Origin: Roseburia_C amylophila
Lineage (GTDB): Bacteria > Bacillota > Clostridia > Lachnospirales > Lachnospiraceae
Reading direction: 5' to 3'
Assembly: GCF_025567465.1 (NCBI RefSeq)
Contig: NZ_JAOQKI010000005.1
Span: 62,001 to 126,000, forward strand
DNA: 64,000 nucleotides
Shown: positions 45,295-53,157 of the stretch, in pieces
Layout: the number at the start of each line of letters is the position of its first letter
Numbering within the stretch: position 1 is the first letter of the stretch
Notes under the pieces: generated by a model
Database searches by the model: none
The model's input: only the letters and a program-made list of their open reading frames with translations
What the model was told of the DNA's origin: nothing
Translations under genes and position numbers: made by a program

Positions 45295-46374
45295 ATGAAA
45301 AAGGAAAAGGTTATTGAAATTGGGGTACTGCTTGGAATTATTATTCTGGCAGTGATTGTAGTTGTAGTGGCAGGAAATCAGAGAAAAAATAAAACGAAGA
45401 CTGAGACAGAAAATAAAACGGAAACAGAGTCACAGATGGAATCAGACTCAGAATCAGAATCGGAAACAGAAACTGCACCTGCGGATAAAGAGTCTTTGGA
45501 CGCAGACGAGCTGGTAGAAGAGAACTTTCGTCAGGCTGGAATTACAGAATATGAAAAAATAGATCTGGAAGATTATGAGAGCCAGGCAGGAATCGATTTA
45601 TCAGAATATGTATCTTATCGGTTTTATTATGATAGCGATGGACTGAAAATTGAAGGATATTTCAGTGCACCAAAAGATTTACTGGATGGACAAAAGACTT
45701 CCTGTCTTATTTATAATCATGGTGGAAATCAGGATTACGGAGCATTGGAAAATATAGAAACCTGCTTTTATGCCTATCAGCTTCATACCATTTGCATTGC
45801 ATCAAACTACAGGGGATGTGGAAGCAGTGAAGGAGAAGACCAGTTTGGCGGAGCAGATGTGGATGATGTAGTCCGGATTTTGGATTTGTGTGAGCAATTT
45901 TCCTATATTGATAAGGATGCCATAAATATGCTGGGTATTTCCAGAGGCGGAATGATGACTTATGAAGTGTTAAGTAAGGATGAACGGGTGCATAAGGCAG
46001 TTGTCGTATCTGGCCTTTCCGATTGCTTTATGTCATATGAGGAAAGAAGTGATATGCAGACCATATTCGATTCTTTGGTAGGCGGTTCCCCGGAAGAGAT
46101 GTCGGAGGAATATGAGAAACGTTCTGCAACCTATTGGGCGGATGAAATTAATACACCGCTGCTTATCATTCATGCCACCGGAGATGAAAAAGTATCCGTT
46201 GCACAGGCAGATAAATTAACAGAAGCATTAGAGCAGGCAGGAAAGACCTACGAATATATCACCTTTGATGGAAATTCCCACGGAGAAATCCGACCAGAGG
46301 ATGGTGAGAAGATAAAGGCGTTTCTGGAAGGGCAGGAGCAGGAAGAAGATAGTGAAAAGAATAATGTAAAATAG
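45295..46374 (+). CDS. Membrane-anchored alpha/beta hydrolase
   Basis: A 359-residue protein with an N-terminal signal-anchor helix (IGVLLGIIILAVIVVVVAG, about residues 7-26), a Thr/Glu/Ser linker (about 30-75) and an alpha/beta-hydrolase domain of the prolyl-oligopeptidase/dienelactone type. The oxyanion region is IYNHGGNQDYG, the nucleophile Ser is in MLGISRGGMMTYE, the Asp in HATGDEKVSVAQ and the His in DGNSHGEIRPEDG. It would act outside the membrane on an ester or peptide; substrate unknown. GGGAGG lies upstream of ATG 45295. Confidence 0.82.
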   Translation: MKKEKVIEIGVLLGIIILAVIVVVVAGNQRKNKTKTETENKTETESQMESDSESESETETAPADKESLDADELVEENFRQAGITEYEKIDLEDYESQAGIDLSEYVSYRFYYDSDGLKIEGYFSAPKDLLDGQKTSCLIYNHGGNQDYGALENIETCFYAYQLHTICIASNYRGCGSSEGEDQFGGADVDDVVRILDLCEQFSYIDKDAINMLGISRGGMMTYEVLSKDERVHKAVVVSGLSDCFMSYEERSDMQTIFDSLVGGSPEEMSEEYEKRSATYWADEINTPLLIIHATGDEKVSVAQADKLTEALEQAGKTYEYITFDGNSHGEIRPEDGEKIKAFLEGQEQEEDSEKNNVK

Positions 46375-46402
46375 TGAAAAAATAGTGTAATATTTCCTTC
46401 GC

Positions 46403-46618
46403 ATGGTACTGCTGTATTCAAATAAGGTTTGCGAATTGTCGGAGAGCTCAAACGGTGAAAAATTGGAGGGAAGCCTTTCGTATCTAAAAAGTAGAGAAAA
46501 AGAATTGCTCTTGCTGCTCATGAAGAACTACAAAAGAGAGTTCACGCCTATCGAAGTCAGCAAAGAACTTAAGGTTACCAATAAGACGGTAACAAACTAT
46601 GCAAAATGGGATGATTGA
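46403..46618 (+). pseudogene. Winged-helix DNA-binding fragment, probable gene remnant
   Basis: 71 residues; only the second half looks like a real domain (YLKSREKELLLLLMKNYKRE then PIEVSKELKVTNKTVTNYA), a winged helix-turn-helix like those at the C-terminus of Fic-family or regulator proteins. The helix-turn-helix is cut off after the recognition helix, there is no convincing ribosome site, and the upstream portion has no homologue-like content. I read it as debris at the edge of the decayed region. Confidence 0.4.
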
Positions 46619-47038
46619 TTTATATGTGAGAGGTAATAATTCTGTAGCTTATTCAGAGATATATTCATCGTTTGCATCAGAAAAAATAGTTATATTTCTG
46701 ATTTGTTGTTGCTGGTTATCAATAATGACAGCTCTAAGGTACGAAAACATGGAGAAACATATTTTACTATTAGAATGGGGAATCGGGAAACAACACAATA
46801 TTATACCAAAAGCGAAAACACAAGTGCCATACAGTCAAAGGCAAGATATGACAGTAAATATGAACATATAACATCCACAGGGTATCAGCTTATGAATTAT
46901 GAGCCGGGAAGCGTGTTTAAGCTTAATGGCAAAGAATATGTGTTAAGCGAAAACCATACTTTGGATATTCCATACGGAGAAGATTTGTGGTGTTTGGAAT
47001 ACCCGTCAAATTATAGATTTTGTGAAAAAATTGATTAA
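46599..47038 (+). pseudogene. Frameshifted gene of unknown family
   Basis: Two overlapping frames join into one sensible protein if one A is restored in the A-run near 46680-46686: MQNGMIDLYVRGNNSVAYSE continues through SFASEKNSYISDLLLLVINN to the end GEDLWCLEYPSNYRFCEKID, about 146 residues. Without the change the first frame turns into Cys/Trp-rich nonsense. No family was recognised. The single-base loss in a homopolymer could be a true inactivation or a read error. Confidence 0.5.
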
Positions 47039-47080
47039 TTTCTGAGAGTCTATTTATATGTGTTGTAGTTATCAAGCAAA

Positions 47081-47126
47081 GGGATACTTATATCGTGTTA
47101 CAGGACATGGTGTAGGTATCCTTTTT
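47081..47126 (+). terminator. Terminator after the frameshifted gene
   Basis: GGGATAC at 47081-47087 pairs with GTATCC at 47116-47121 followed by TTTTT, with a long loop. Moderate strength. Confidence 0.5.
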
Positions 47127-47156
47127 GCATATTATCTATAATCATTACATAAAAAA

Positions 47157-47242
47157 GTGCAAATGCACAAAAAATAGTAATGGCTATTGAAGTGAAAATA
47201 ATTTAGTGGTAAAATAGTATTACCAAAATTCGTGCAATGCAC
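47157..47242 (+). promoter_or_regulatory. Promoter flanked by two GTGCA/TGCAC palindromes
   Basis: TTGAAG at 47187-47192, 17-bp spacer, TAAAAT at 47210-47215. GTGCAAATGCAC lies at 47157-47168 upstream and GTGCAATGCAC at 47232-47242 downstream, each followed by ACAAAAA. The two sites are 75 bp apart and suit a repressor that acts by looping or double occupancy. The regulated gene is the ATPase at 47262. Confidence 0.55.
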
Positions 47243-47261
47243 AAAAACAAGGAGCGACACT

Positions 47262-48515
47262 ATGGAGATTAAGAGAGATTTATACCTTGAACAGTTAAAG
47301 ATAAGAAAAGATAACGGAATGATTAAGATTATCACAGGAATCAGGAGATGCGGCAAATCATTCCTGTTATTTGTGTTGTTTAAGAAGTATTTACTGGAGA
47401 GTGGCATAGATAATGACCACATCATTGAGATTGCTTTAGATGGCATTGAAAATGAGGAACTGAGAGATCCAAAGAAGTGTTATCAGCATATTAAAGAGCG
47501 GGTGGAAGATGACCGGAAGTATTATCTGCTCTTGGACGAAGTACAGTTTATGCCACGATTTGAGGAAGTGCTGAACAGTTTGCTTCGTATCAGTAACATT
47601 GATGTGTATGTAACCGGCAGTAATTCTAAATTTTTATCTAGTGACATTGTAACTGAATTTAGAGGCAGAGGAGATGAGATAAGAATTTATCCGTTGTCTT
47701 TTGCAGAGTTCTATGCGGCTTATGATGGAGATTATGATGATGCTTGGGAAGAATATATGATATACGGTGGTTTACCACAAGTGGCACAATTTTCTGTAGA
47801 ACGCCAGAAGGCTGAGTATCTTAAAAATATTTTTACCAATGTTTATATCAAGGATGTGGTAGAGCGAAACAAAATTCAAAATGTTGATGTGATTGGAACT
47901 TTGGTGGACATTCTTGCTTCTGCCATAGGAGCACCTACCAATCCAACAAAAATATCAAATACTTTCAAAAGTGAGAGAGGTATCAATTACAGCAATAAAA
48001 CTATATCCAATCATATTGATTATTTGGCAGAGGCATTTTTGATTTCTAAAGCGAACCGGTATGATATTAAGGGGAGAAAATATGTAGGAGCCAATCTGAA
48101 ATACTATTTTTCGGATATAGGACTTAGAAATGCCAGACTAAACTTCAGACAGCAGGAGCCGACTCATATTATGGAAAACATTGTTTATAATGAGTTGCTT
48201 GTGCGTGGCTACAATGTAGATGTTGGTATTGTGGATGTATTTGCAAAGAATAGTGACGGAAAGAGAGTTCATAAGCAGCTAGAGGTTGATTTTGTAGTAA
48301 ACCAGGGCAGTCAGAGATATTACATTCAGGTGGCTTATGATATGACTTCTGAGGAAAAGCAAACACAGGAACTTAATTCACTCCGAAATATTCCGGATTC
48401 ATTTAAGAAGATTGTTATAGTAAATGGAACAAAAAAGCCTTGGAGAAATGAGGAAGGCTTTGTGATCATGGGCATGAAATATTTTCTGCTCAATGAGGAT
48501 AGTTTGGAGTTTTAG
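47262..48515 (+). CDS. AAA+ ATPase with DUF4143 domain
   Basis: About 417 residues. The N-terminal AAA_14-type ATPase has Walker A ITGIRRCGKSFLLFVLF, Walker B YYLLLDEVQFM and the sensor region VYVTGSNSKFLSS. The C-terminal DUF4143 domain shows the nuclease-like QLEVDFVVNQGSQRYYIQVA (an ExD/ExK-like pattern). This family is widespread and patchy in anaerobes; proposed roles include nucleic-acid defence or maintenance, none proven. Start moved to ATG 47262, with AAGGAG at 47249-47254; the ATG at 47232 lies inside the downstream palindrome. It sits in a decayed accessory stretch beside recombinase debris. Confidence 0.85.
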   Translation: MEIKRDLYLEQLKIRKDNGMIKIITGIRRCGKSFLLFVLFKKYLLESGIDNDHIIEIALDGIENEELRDPKKCYQHIKERVEDDRKYYLLLDEVQFMPRFEEVLNSLLRISNIDVYVTGSNSKFLSSDIVTEFRGRGDEIRIYPLSFAEFYAAYDGDYDDAWEEYMIYGGLPQVAQFSVERQKAEYLKNIFTNVYIKDVVERNKIQNVDVIGTLVDILASAIGAPTNPTKISNTFKSERGINYSNKTISNHIDYLAEAFLISKANRYDIKGRKYVGANLKYYFSDIGLRNARLNFRQQEPTHIMENIVYNELLVRGYNVDVGIVDVFAKNSDGKRVHKQLEVDFVVNQGSQRYYIQVAYDMTSEEKQTQELNSLRNIPDSFKKIVIVNGTKKPWRNEEGFVIMGMKYFLLNEDSLEF

Positions 48516-48576
48516 TATGGAAGGAGATAATATATTCCGATATAGAAATATGGATATAAAGTTAGGAGGCAGAGAA

Positions 48577-48939
48577 ATGGCAACGGTTGTGTATTCTAAT
48601 GAAGAAGATGATATGTGTTCTTTGGTGATAGATGGAGAAGAATATGTTGAAGATGAAGAAAGGGCAATTATCCCCAAAGCTGTATTAAAACAAATAAGAG
48701 TTGAGGATATTCCGGATAATTTTCAAATTGAAATATGTGAGTCAAAAGATTCTTCAGTAATAATGGTATCTGTTCCTATGACTTTTATAAAAGTTGGTAA
48801 AAATGAGTTTCAGGTTATTTATGATGAACTTATTACTAGAAAATATTGGGATGGATCAGTAGGACTTGATGTATTTAAAATCTCTTGGTTACCAGCAGAA
48901 TGTAAAAACCAATGGTGTATGGACCAAAACAACAGTTAA
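48577..48939 (+). CDS. Hypothetical acidic protein, probably truncated at its C-terminus
   Basis: About 120 residues starting MATVVYSNEEDDMCSLVIDG. AGGAGG at 48564-48569 is 7 nt before ATG 48577, so this start is preferred to the upstream in-frame ATGs at 48493, 48517 and 48550. The first 100 residues look like a beta-rich domain of unknown family. The last ~17 (AECKNQWCMDQNNS region) are read from a shifted frame of recombinase coding sequence, which implies the original 3' end was replaced during insertion or deletion. Confidence 0.55.
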   Translation: MATVVYSNEEDDMCSLVIDGEEYVEDEERAIIPKAVLKQIRVEDIPDNFQIEICESKDSSVIMVSVPMTFIKVGKNEFQVIYDELITRKYWDGSVGLDVFKISWLPAECKNQWCMDQNNS

Positions 48940-49087
48940 GTCAATATTGACAAATCAGGCATACATTGGTTCGGTGGTGCATGGGAAAGTAGTAATTGAG
49001 AAATACAATAATATTCCACTCCATGCAACAGATCCAAGTGAAAGGAGTGCCGAGGAAATGTGGCACTCCTTTCTTCTGCAAGCATAA
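48887..49087 (+). pseudogene. Serine recombinase fragment
   Basis: The frame open from about 48866 encodes NGVWTKTTVKSILTNQAYIG then GSVVHGKVVIEKYNNI and DPSE, the 'recombinase' domain core of large serine recombinases (typically WTKxTVKxILxNxxYIG). Only about 50 residues of a normal ~500 remain; there is no catalytic N-terminal domain. It marks a lost mobile element at this spot. Confidence 0.7.
49041..49075 (+). terminator. Terminator hairpin inside recombinase scrap
   Basis: AAAGGAGTGCC at 49041-49051 pairs exactly with GGCACTCCTTT at 49062-49072, followed by CTTCT. Confidence 0.65.
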
Positions 49088-49164
49088 ATATTGCTTTCAA
49101 TATACTGCAATAGCAGGTATAATGGAAAGTGATATTTGAGGGTAAAAAAAATCAGTTTTTTTTG

Positions 49165-49328
49165 GTCTAGGGTTGACACGAGCAGGCAATTATATGCCAC
49201 CGGTTAAAATGTTGGAAGAACTCAGCAATATGTATAATATGACCATTTTACACAATCGTATGATGGCTTACGTTGAAAATTGCATATATGGTGGAAAATG
49301 GGATGAGTATAAAACGAGAGAAAAATAA
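49165..49328 (+). pseudogene. Short remnant resembling the end of an HTH regulator
   Basis: From about 49165 one frame reads LTRAGNYMPPVKMLEELSNM and continues to KWDEYKTREK. It resembles the second half of a small XRE-type helix-turn-helix protein, but there is no start codon with a ribosome site and the HTH itself is absent. The rest of 49088-49558 holds two terminators and one leader repeat. Confidence 0.3.
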
Positions 49329-49367
49329 TTTGACTTTTTCCAAAAAGAAAAATATAATGACTTCTGA

Positions 49368-49412
49368 ACGAGTAGCAAAATTGCGTAAATCCAGTTTTGC
49401 TGCTCGTTTTTG
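49368..49412 (+). terminator. Strong hairpin terminator
   Basis: ACGAGTAGCAAAA at 49368-49380 pairs with TTTTGCTGCTCGT at 49395-49407 with one mismatch, followed by TTTTTG. Confidence 0.75.
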
Positions 49413-49428
49413 TAATTTTATAATGCAA

Positions 49429-49488
49429 TGAAAAAGTGTGTAGCTTATCAGCGTAAGTCCAACTTATAAGATAGGTACGCACTTTTTA
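49429..49488 (+). terminator. Second hairpin before the MATE gene
   Basis: AAAAAGTGTGTAGCTTAT pairs with ATAAGATAGGTACGCACTTT with small bulges, ending in a T-run. With A-run and T-run on its two sides it could work in both directions. Confidence 0.55.
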
Positions 49489-49497
49489 TATTGCCAA

Positions 49498-49536
49498 ATA
49501 TCCGTAAGAAGCTGCCAGTGGCAGCTTCTGCAGATG
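49498..49536 (+). repeat. Leader palindromic repeat, copy 4
   Basis: The best-paired copy: GAAGCTGCC-AGT-GGCAGCTTC, a 9-bp perfect stem preceded by ATATCCGTAA. It starts about 10 nt after a terminator T-run and ends 5 nt before the MATE ribosome site AAGGAGG. Confidence 0.75.
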
Positions 49537-49558
49537 GAAAAAGGAGGATTAAGTTAAG

Positions 49559-50947
49559 ATGGCAGAAAGTAATAAGATGAAGGAAATGCCTAACAAGATG
49601 AAAGAGATGTCGGTGAATAAACTCATGGTGCAGATGGGAATACCGATGATTTTATCGATGGCATTGCAGGCGGTTTATAACATTGTAGACAGTGCCTTTG
49701 TAGGAAACATGAAATCAGGAAGTGAGGCTGCACTTAATGCACTTACACTGGTATTTCCGGTTCAGATGCTTATGGTAGCAGTGGGAATCGGAACAGGTGT
49801 GGGAACCAATGCGCTTCTTGCGAGAACACTGGGAGAGGGAAAAAGTAAAAAAGCTGCGAAAGTTGCGGGAAACAGCTTATTTCTTGGAGTAATTATTTAT
49901 GCACTATGTCTGCTGTTTGGAATGTTTGGAGTAAAAGCATACATCTCATCCCAGACCGTAGATTCGGAAGTCATTGCAATGGGAACAAGCTACTTAAGAA
50001 TATGCTGTGTGATTTCATTTGGAATTATTTTCTTCTCACTATTTGAGAAACTGTTACAGGCAACCGGGCGTTCCATTTATTCAACAATTGGTCAGGTTGT
50101 GGGAGCAGTGGTAAATATTATTCTTGACCCAATTATGATTTATGGCATCGGACCTGTTCCTGAAATGGGAGTAGAGGGCGCAGCCTATGCAACCGTAATC
50201 GGACAGGTGGTATCAGCAGCATTGTTATTTATTTTCCATGTAAAATTAAATAAGGAATTTGAGCATGGTGTAAAGTTTATGAAACCAGAGGGCAGAATTA
50301 TCAGGGAAATCTATGCAATCGGACTTCCGGCAATTATTGGACAGGCGCTTATGTCTATTATGGTTTATGTGATGAATCTGATTTTAAAATTCAGTCCTTC
50401 GGCTCAGACCGCATATGGATTGTTCTATAAAGTACAGCAGTTTGTACTCTTCCTTGCCTTTGGACTTAGAGATGCAATCACGCCGATTATTGCATTTGCA
50501 TACGGAATGCATAGTAAAAAGAGGATTCAGGATGGAATCAGATATGGCTTAATTTATACGATTGTGCTTATGATTATTGGTGTGGCAATTACAGAAATTT
50601 TCCCGGGGGCTTTTGCAACTTTATTTAATGCAGGACAGTCAAGAGAATATTTTATCGAAGCCATGAGAATTATTTCTATCAGCTTTATTTTTGCCGGAAT
50701 CAATGTGGCATATCAGGGAATTTATCAGGCTCTGGATGGTGGTATGGAATCGCTTGTGATTTCACTGCTCAGACAGCTTGTCATCATATTACCGCTGGCA
50801 GGTGTTTTCTCCAGTTTAGTCAGAAACGGACAGATGGACGTTTCCTTAATCTGGTGGGTATTCCCGATAACAGAGATTGCTGCATGCCTTGTGGGATATG
50901 TATTTTTAAAGAGAATCCGGAAGAATAAAGTGGAAAGTTTAAGTTAA
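49559..50947 (+). CDS. MATE-family multidrug efflux transporter
   Basis: A 462-residue, 12-helix MATE transporter that would export organic cations or drugs using a Na+ or H+ gradient. Seen are QMGIPMILSMALQAVYNIVD at the start (family motif), GIGTGVGTNALLARTLGEGK and FASCL-like repeats in both halves. AAGGAGG precedes ATG 49559. It is followed after 13 bp by a broken cytidylate-kinase-like gene; in related bacteria these two often form a pair, so the transporter probably lost its partner here. Confidence 0.92.
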   Translation: MAESNKMKEMPNKMKEMSVNKLMVQMGIPMILSMALQAVYNIVDSAFVGNMKSGSEAALNALTLVFPVQMLMVAVGIGTGVGTNALLARTLGEGKSKKAAKVAGNSLFLGVIIYALCLLFGMFGVKAYISSQTVDSEVIAMGTSYLRICCVISFGIIFFSLFEKLLQATGRSIYSTIGQVVGAVVNIILDPIMIYGIGPVPEMGVEGAAYATVIGQVVSAALLFIFHVKLNKEFEHGVKFMKPEGRIIREIYAIGLPAIIGQALMSIMVYVMNLILKFSPSAQTAYGLFYKVQQFVLFLAFGLRDAITPIIAFAYGMHSKKRIQDGIRYGLIYTIVLMIIGVAITEIFPGAFATLFNAGQSREYFIEAMRIISISFIFAGINVAYQGIYQALDGGMESLVISLLRQLVIILPLAGVFSSLVRNGQMDVSLIWWVFPITEIAACLVGYVFLKRIRKNKVESLS

Positions 50948-50960
50948 GGAGGAAGCAGAT

Positions 50961-51107
50961 ATGGCAAAAAGAATCATTACAATCAGCAGAGAGTTTGGAA
51001 GCGGCGGACGGTTTATGGGGAAAGAAGTGGCAAAAAACTTGGTACTGTATTTTTTGCAGTACCTTTTCTTTTTATGGAAAGTGAAGTATGATACAGAGGA
51101 AGAGTAG
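50961..51107 (+). pseudogene. Cytidylate kinase-like gene, cut down to 48 residues
   Basis: Starts MAKRIITISREFGSGGRFMG KEVAKNL, the P-loop opening of the cytidylate kinase-like family (about 200 residues when complete). After about 27 residues it changes to LVLYFLQYLFFLWKVKYDTE and stops. The break coincides with a hairpin-plus-T-run (51041-51073), so the body of the gene was deleted and its terminator fused to the first codons. GGAGG lies upstream, so the stub may still be translated. Confidence 0.75.
51041..51073 (+). terminator. Terminator fused into the kinase stub
   Basis: GGTACTG at 51041-51047 pairs exactly with CAGTACC at 51057-51063, followed by TTTTCTTTTT. Confidence 0.75.
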
Positions 51108-51165
51108 CTGCTTGACGACAGAAGAATTGGGTAACATAAGAAAAATGTGGAGGTAAATAAAAGGC

Positions 51166-51768
51166 ATGCTGAATGTGAAAAATGCTGAAATGGCAGATTT
51201 AGAGCAAATTATGAAAATTTACAGATATGCACAGGATTATATGATAAAGTCCGGAAATCCGACTCAGTGGGGACATTTTTACCCGGATGCAGATCTGATA
51301 AAATCTGATATTGATAAAAATGCATGTAAGGTAATATATGACAAGGATGGAATCCATGGGGTATTTTCGGTGTTTGATGGTACAGAACCTACTTATAAGC
51401 ATATTGAGGGCGGTAACTGGCTGAATGAAGAACCATATCTGACGATTCACAGGCTTGCCGGAGATGGTCAGGTACATGGCTTGTTCCCGTGTGCTTTAAA
51501 CTATTGTAAAAAGATTTCTTTAAATATCAGGGTTGATACTCATGCGGATAATAAAACTATGCAAAGGCTGATTGAAAAGAATGGTTTTATAAAATGCGGT
51601 ACGATATATGTAAAAAATGGAACAGCAAGAATAGCATATCAAAGGGCTGATTTTCGGGCGGCAAGATTTGCAAGCATATCACTTAATACCACTAGGTCTG
51701 CGGCAAGAAGCGTAAGCTCATCGGTCGACAGGCATTCGGACAACTGGCAGGAAATTGTGGAGAGGTAA
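51166..51768 (+). CDS. GNAT-family acetyltransferase with foreign C-terminal extension
   Basis: A 200-residue frame. Residues 1-160 are a GNAT N-acetyltransferase: MLNVKNAEMADLEQIMKIYR, WLNEEPYLTIHRLAGDGQVH, then LNIRVDTHADNKTMQRLIEK with NGFIKCGTIYVKNGTARIAY, where members normally end. The last ~40 residues (from ADFRAARF) are read antisense through the DUF6774-like gene inside the 166-bp repeat, so the native end was replaced at about 51648. Probably still folds, since the catalytic domain is complete. Substrate unknown. Confidence 0.78.
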   Translation: MLNVKNAEMADLEQIMKIYRYAQDYMIKSGNPTQWGHFYPDADLIKSDIDKNACKVIYDKDGIHGVFSVFDGTEPTYKHIEGGNWLNEEPYLTIHRLAGDGQVHGLFPCALNYCKKISLNIRVDTHADNKTMQRLIEKNGFIKCGTIYVKNGTARIAYQRADFRAARFASISLNTTRSAARSVSSSVDRHSDNWQEIVER

Positions 51769-51791
51769 AAAAGATTTGTACAGTTTGACAT
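51639..51791 (-). CDS. DUF6774-like small protein, truncated copy
   Basis: On the minus strand from ATG 51791: MSNCTNLFYLSTISCQLSEC, then LSTDELTLLAADLVVLSDML and ANLAARKSAL, 50 residues. The first 47 are identical to the intact copy at 57830-58012, but the last residues are lost at the repeat boundary near 51648. The family, as far as I recognise it, is DUF6774: short, two helices with conserved Cys and 'DEL..L', function unknown. No clear ribosome site upstream in either copy. Overlaps the GNAT frame antisense. Confidence 0.6.
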   Translation of the reverse strand: MSNCTNLFYLSTISCQLSECLSTDELTLLAADLVVLSDMLANLAARKSAL

Positions 51792-51813
51792 AGTGGTTGT
51801 CCATAAGATATTT
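51648..51813. repeat. 166-bp direct repeat, left copy
   Basis: Matches 57869-58034 with 7 differences in 166 bp and no gaps (about 96 percent). It carries most of a DUF6774-like gene on the minus strand. Left boundary lies in the GNAT 3' end; right boundary is 20 bp into the ROK regulator frame. It brackets the 6-kb polyol cassette together with the right copy. Confidence 0.92.
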
Positions 51814-53001
51814 AGCGTTAACGGATCGTCCCTTTACAAACAGAATAAAAAAGCATATAATTCTTTTATAAAATATTTAATAAAAGAGGACAAAAAAACG
51901 GAAAATAAAGATAAAAGAAATATAGCAAGAAAAAAAATCATCAATTATGTGCTGAATCATCCGGTTATGTCCAAAGCGGAGCTCGCGAAAGAATTAAATC
52001 TGAGTATGCCGACTGTGTTAGCAAACGTAAATGACCTGTTGGAGAAAAGACTGTTAGAAGAAGTGGGCGAGTATGCGTCGACAGGCGGACGAAAGGCAAA
52101 AAGTATAGGAATTAATAAGTCATATTGTCATGCAATGGGGCTTTTGATCACTGCGAATCATATCGAAATGGTACTGGTAAATCTTGGAGATGAGATCGTA
52201 AAAAAAGACCGCATCCGTTTAAAATTTACGGCAGAATTATCCTACTGTACAGAGGTGGCACAAAAGGTTGAAACTTTTCTGGCAGACGAGCCTGCGAAGG
52301 AGACACTGCTTGGAATTGGTATTGCGATCCCGGGAATTATCGATCAGAAAGAACGGATTGTTTTAAAATCCCACGCGTTAGGGATAGAGAACTATAGTCT
52401 CCGCTTTTTAGAGCAGGCTGTGGGAATGCCGGTGTATTTTGAAAATGATGCCAATGCAGCCATGCTTGCAGAAAAAAAGCAGAAGTATCCCAATGCGATA
52501 TATCTGTCTTTGAATCATACATTAGGCGGTGCTTTCTGCATAGATGGAAAGCTGTATCGCGGACAAAACCAGAAAGCAGGAGAGTTTGGTCATATGATAC
52601 TTGTTCCCGGTGGAAAAAAATGTTATTGTGGTAAATCAGGATGCGCGGATGCATATTGTGCTGCAAGTGTACTGACGGAAGATAACAGGCAGTCGCTGGA
52701 TGCATTTATGGAAAATCTTGAAAGTGGAGATAAAAAGGTTTTACAGATATGGAATGAGTATCTGGATCATCTTGCTGTTTTGATATCAAATCTACGGATG
52801 GCATATGATATGGATATCATACTGGGGGGCGATGTCGGAGGTGTACTCTCAGATTATATGATACCTTTGGGAGAAAAAGTGATGGCATATAATGGTTTTG
52901 AACATGATGTTTCATACCTGAAGAACTGTTCGTACAGGAAAGAAGCGTCGGCTGTTGGAGCTGCGAAATATTTTTTTGCGGAACATATGATGGAAATATA
53001 A
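51793..53001 (+). CDS. ROK-family transcriptional regulator
   Basis: Up to 402 residues. A winged helix-turn-helix (PVMSKAELAKELNLSMPTVL, about residues 56-75) precedes a ROK sugar-kinase-like domain: LLGIGIAIPGIIDQKERIV, YFENDANAAMLAEKK, the zinc site CYCGKSGCADAYC and GEFGHMILVPGG. ROK regulators usually repress sugar genes and release DNA on binding a sugar. The GTG at 51793 lies in the left direct repeat and has no ribosome site, so the start is uncertain. The matching codon in the right repeat is GCG. The true start may lie further in, or expression may depend on sequence gained at the junction. A strong terminator follows. Confidence 0.82.
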   Translation: MVVHKIFSVNGSSLYKQNKKAYNSFIKYLIKEDKKTENKDKRNIARKKIINYVLNHPVMSKAELAKELNLSMPTVLANVNDLLEKRLLEEVGEYASTGGRKAKSIGINKSYCHAMGLLITANHIEMVLVNLGDEIVKKDRIRLKFTAELSYCTEVAQKVETFLADEPAKETLLGIGIAIPGIIDQKERIVLKSHALGIENYSLRFLEQAVGMPVYFENDANAAMLAEKKQKYPNAIYLSLNHTLGGAFCIDGKLYRGQNQKAGEFGHMILVPGGKKCYCGKSGCADAYCAASVLTEDNRQSLDAFMENLESGDKKVLQIWNEYLDHLAVLISNLRMAYDMDIILGGDVGGVLSDYMIPLGEKVMAYNGFEHDVSYLKNCSYRKEASAVGAAKYFFAEHMMEI

Positions 53002-53036
53002 ATTATTATAGTGTGAAAACAGAGTGAAGTGTGAGC

Positions 53037-53084
53037 AAAAAAACGGAAAGGAAACGGTAAGTGAGGTTTTCTTTCCGTTTTTTT
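53037..53084 (+). terminator. Terminator of the ROK gene
   Basis: AAACGGAAAG at 53041-53050 pairs exactly with CTTTCCGTTT at 53071-53080; an A-run precedes and TTTTTTT follows, so it could act on both strands. Confidence 0.85.
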
Positions 53085-53157
53085 GTGCGTTGATTAGAAA
53101 ATATATACAAAAAGCATATCTGCAAATTGTGCAATGCGTAAAATTGAGAGAAATATA

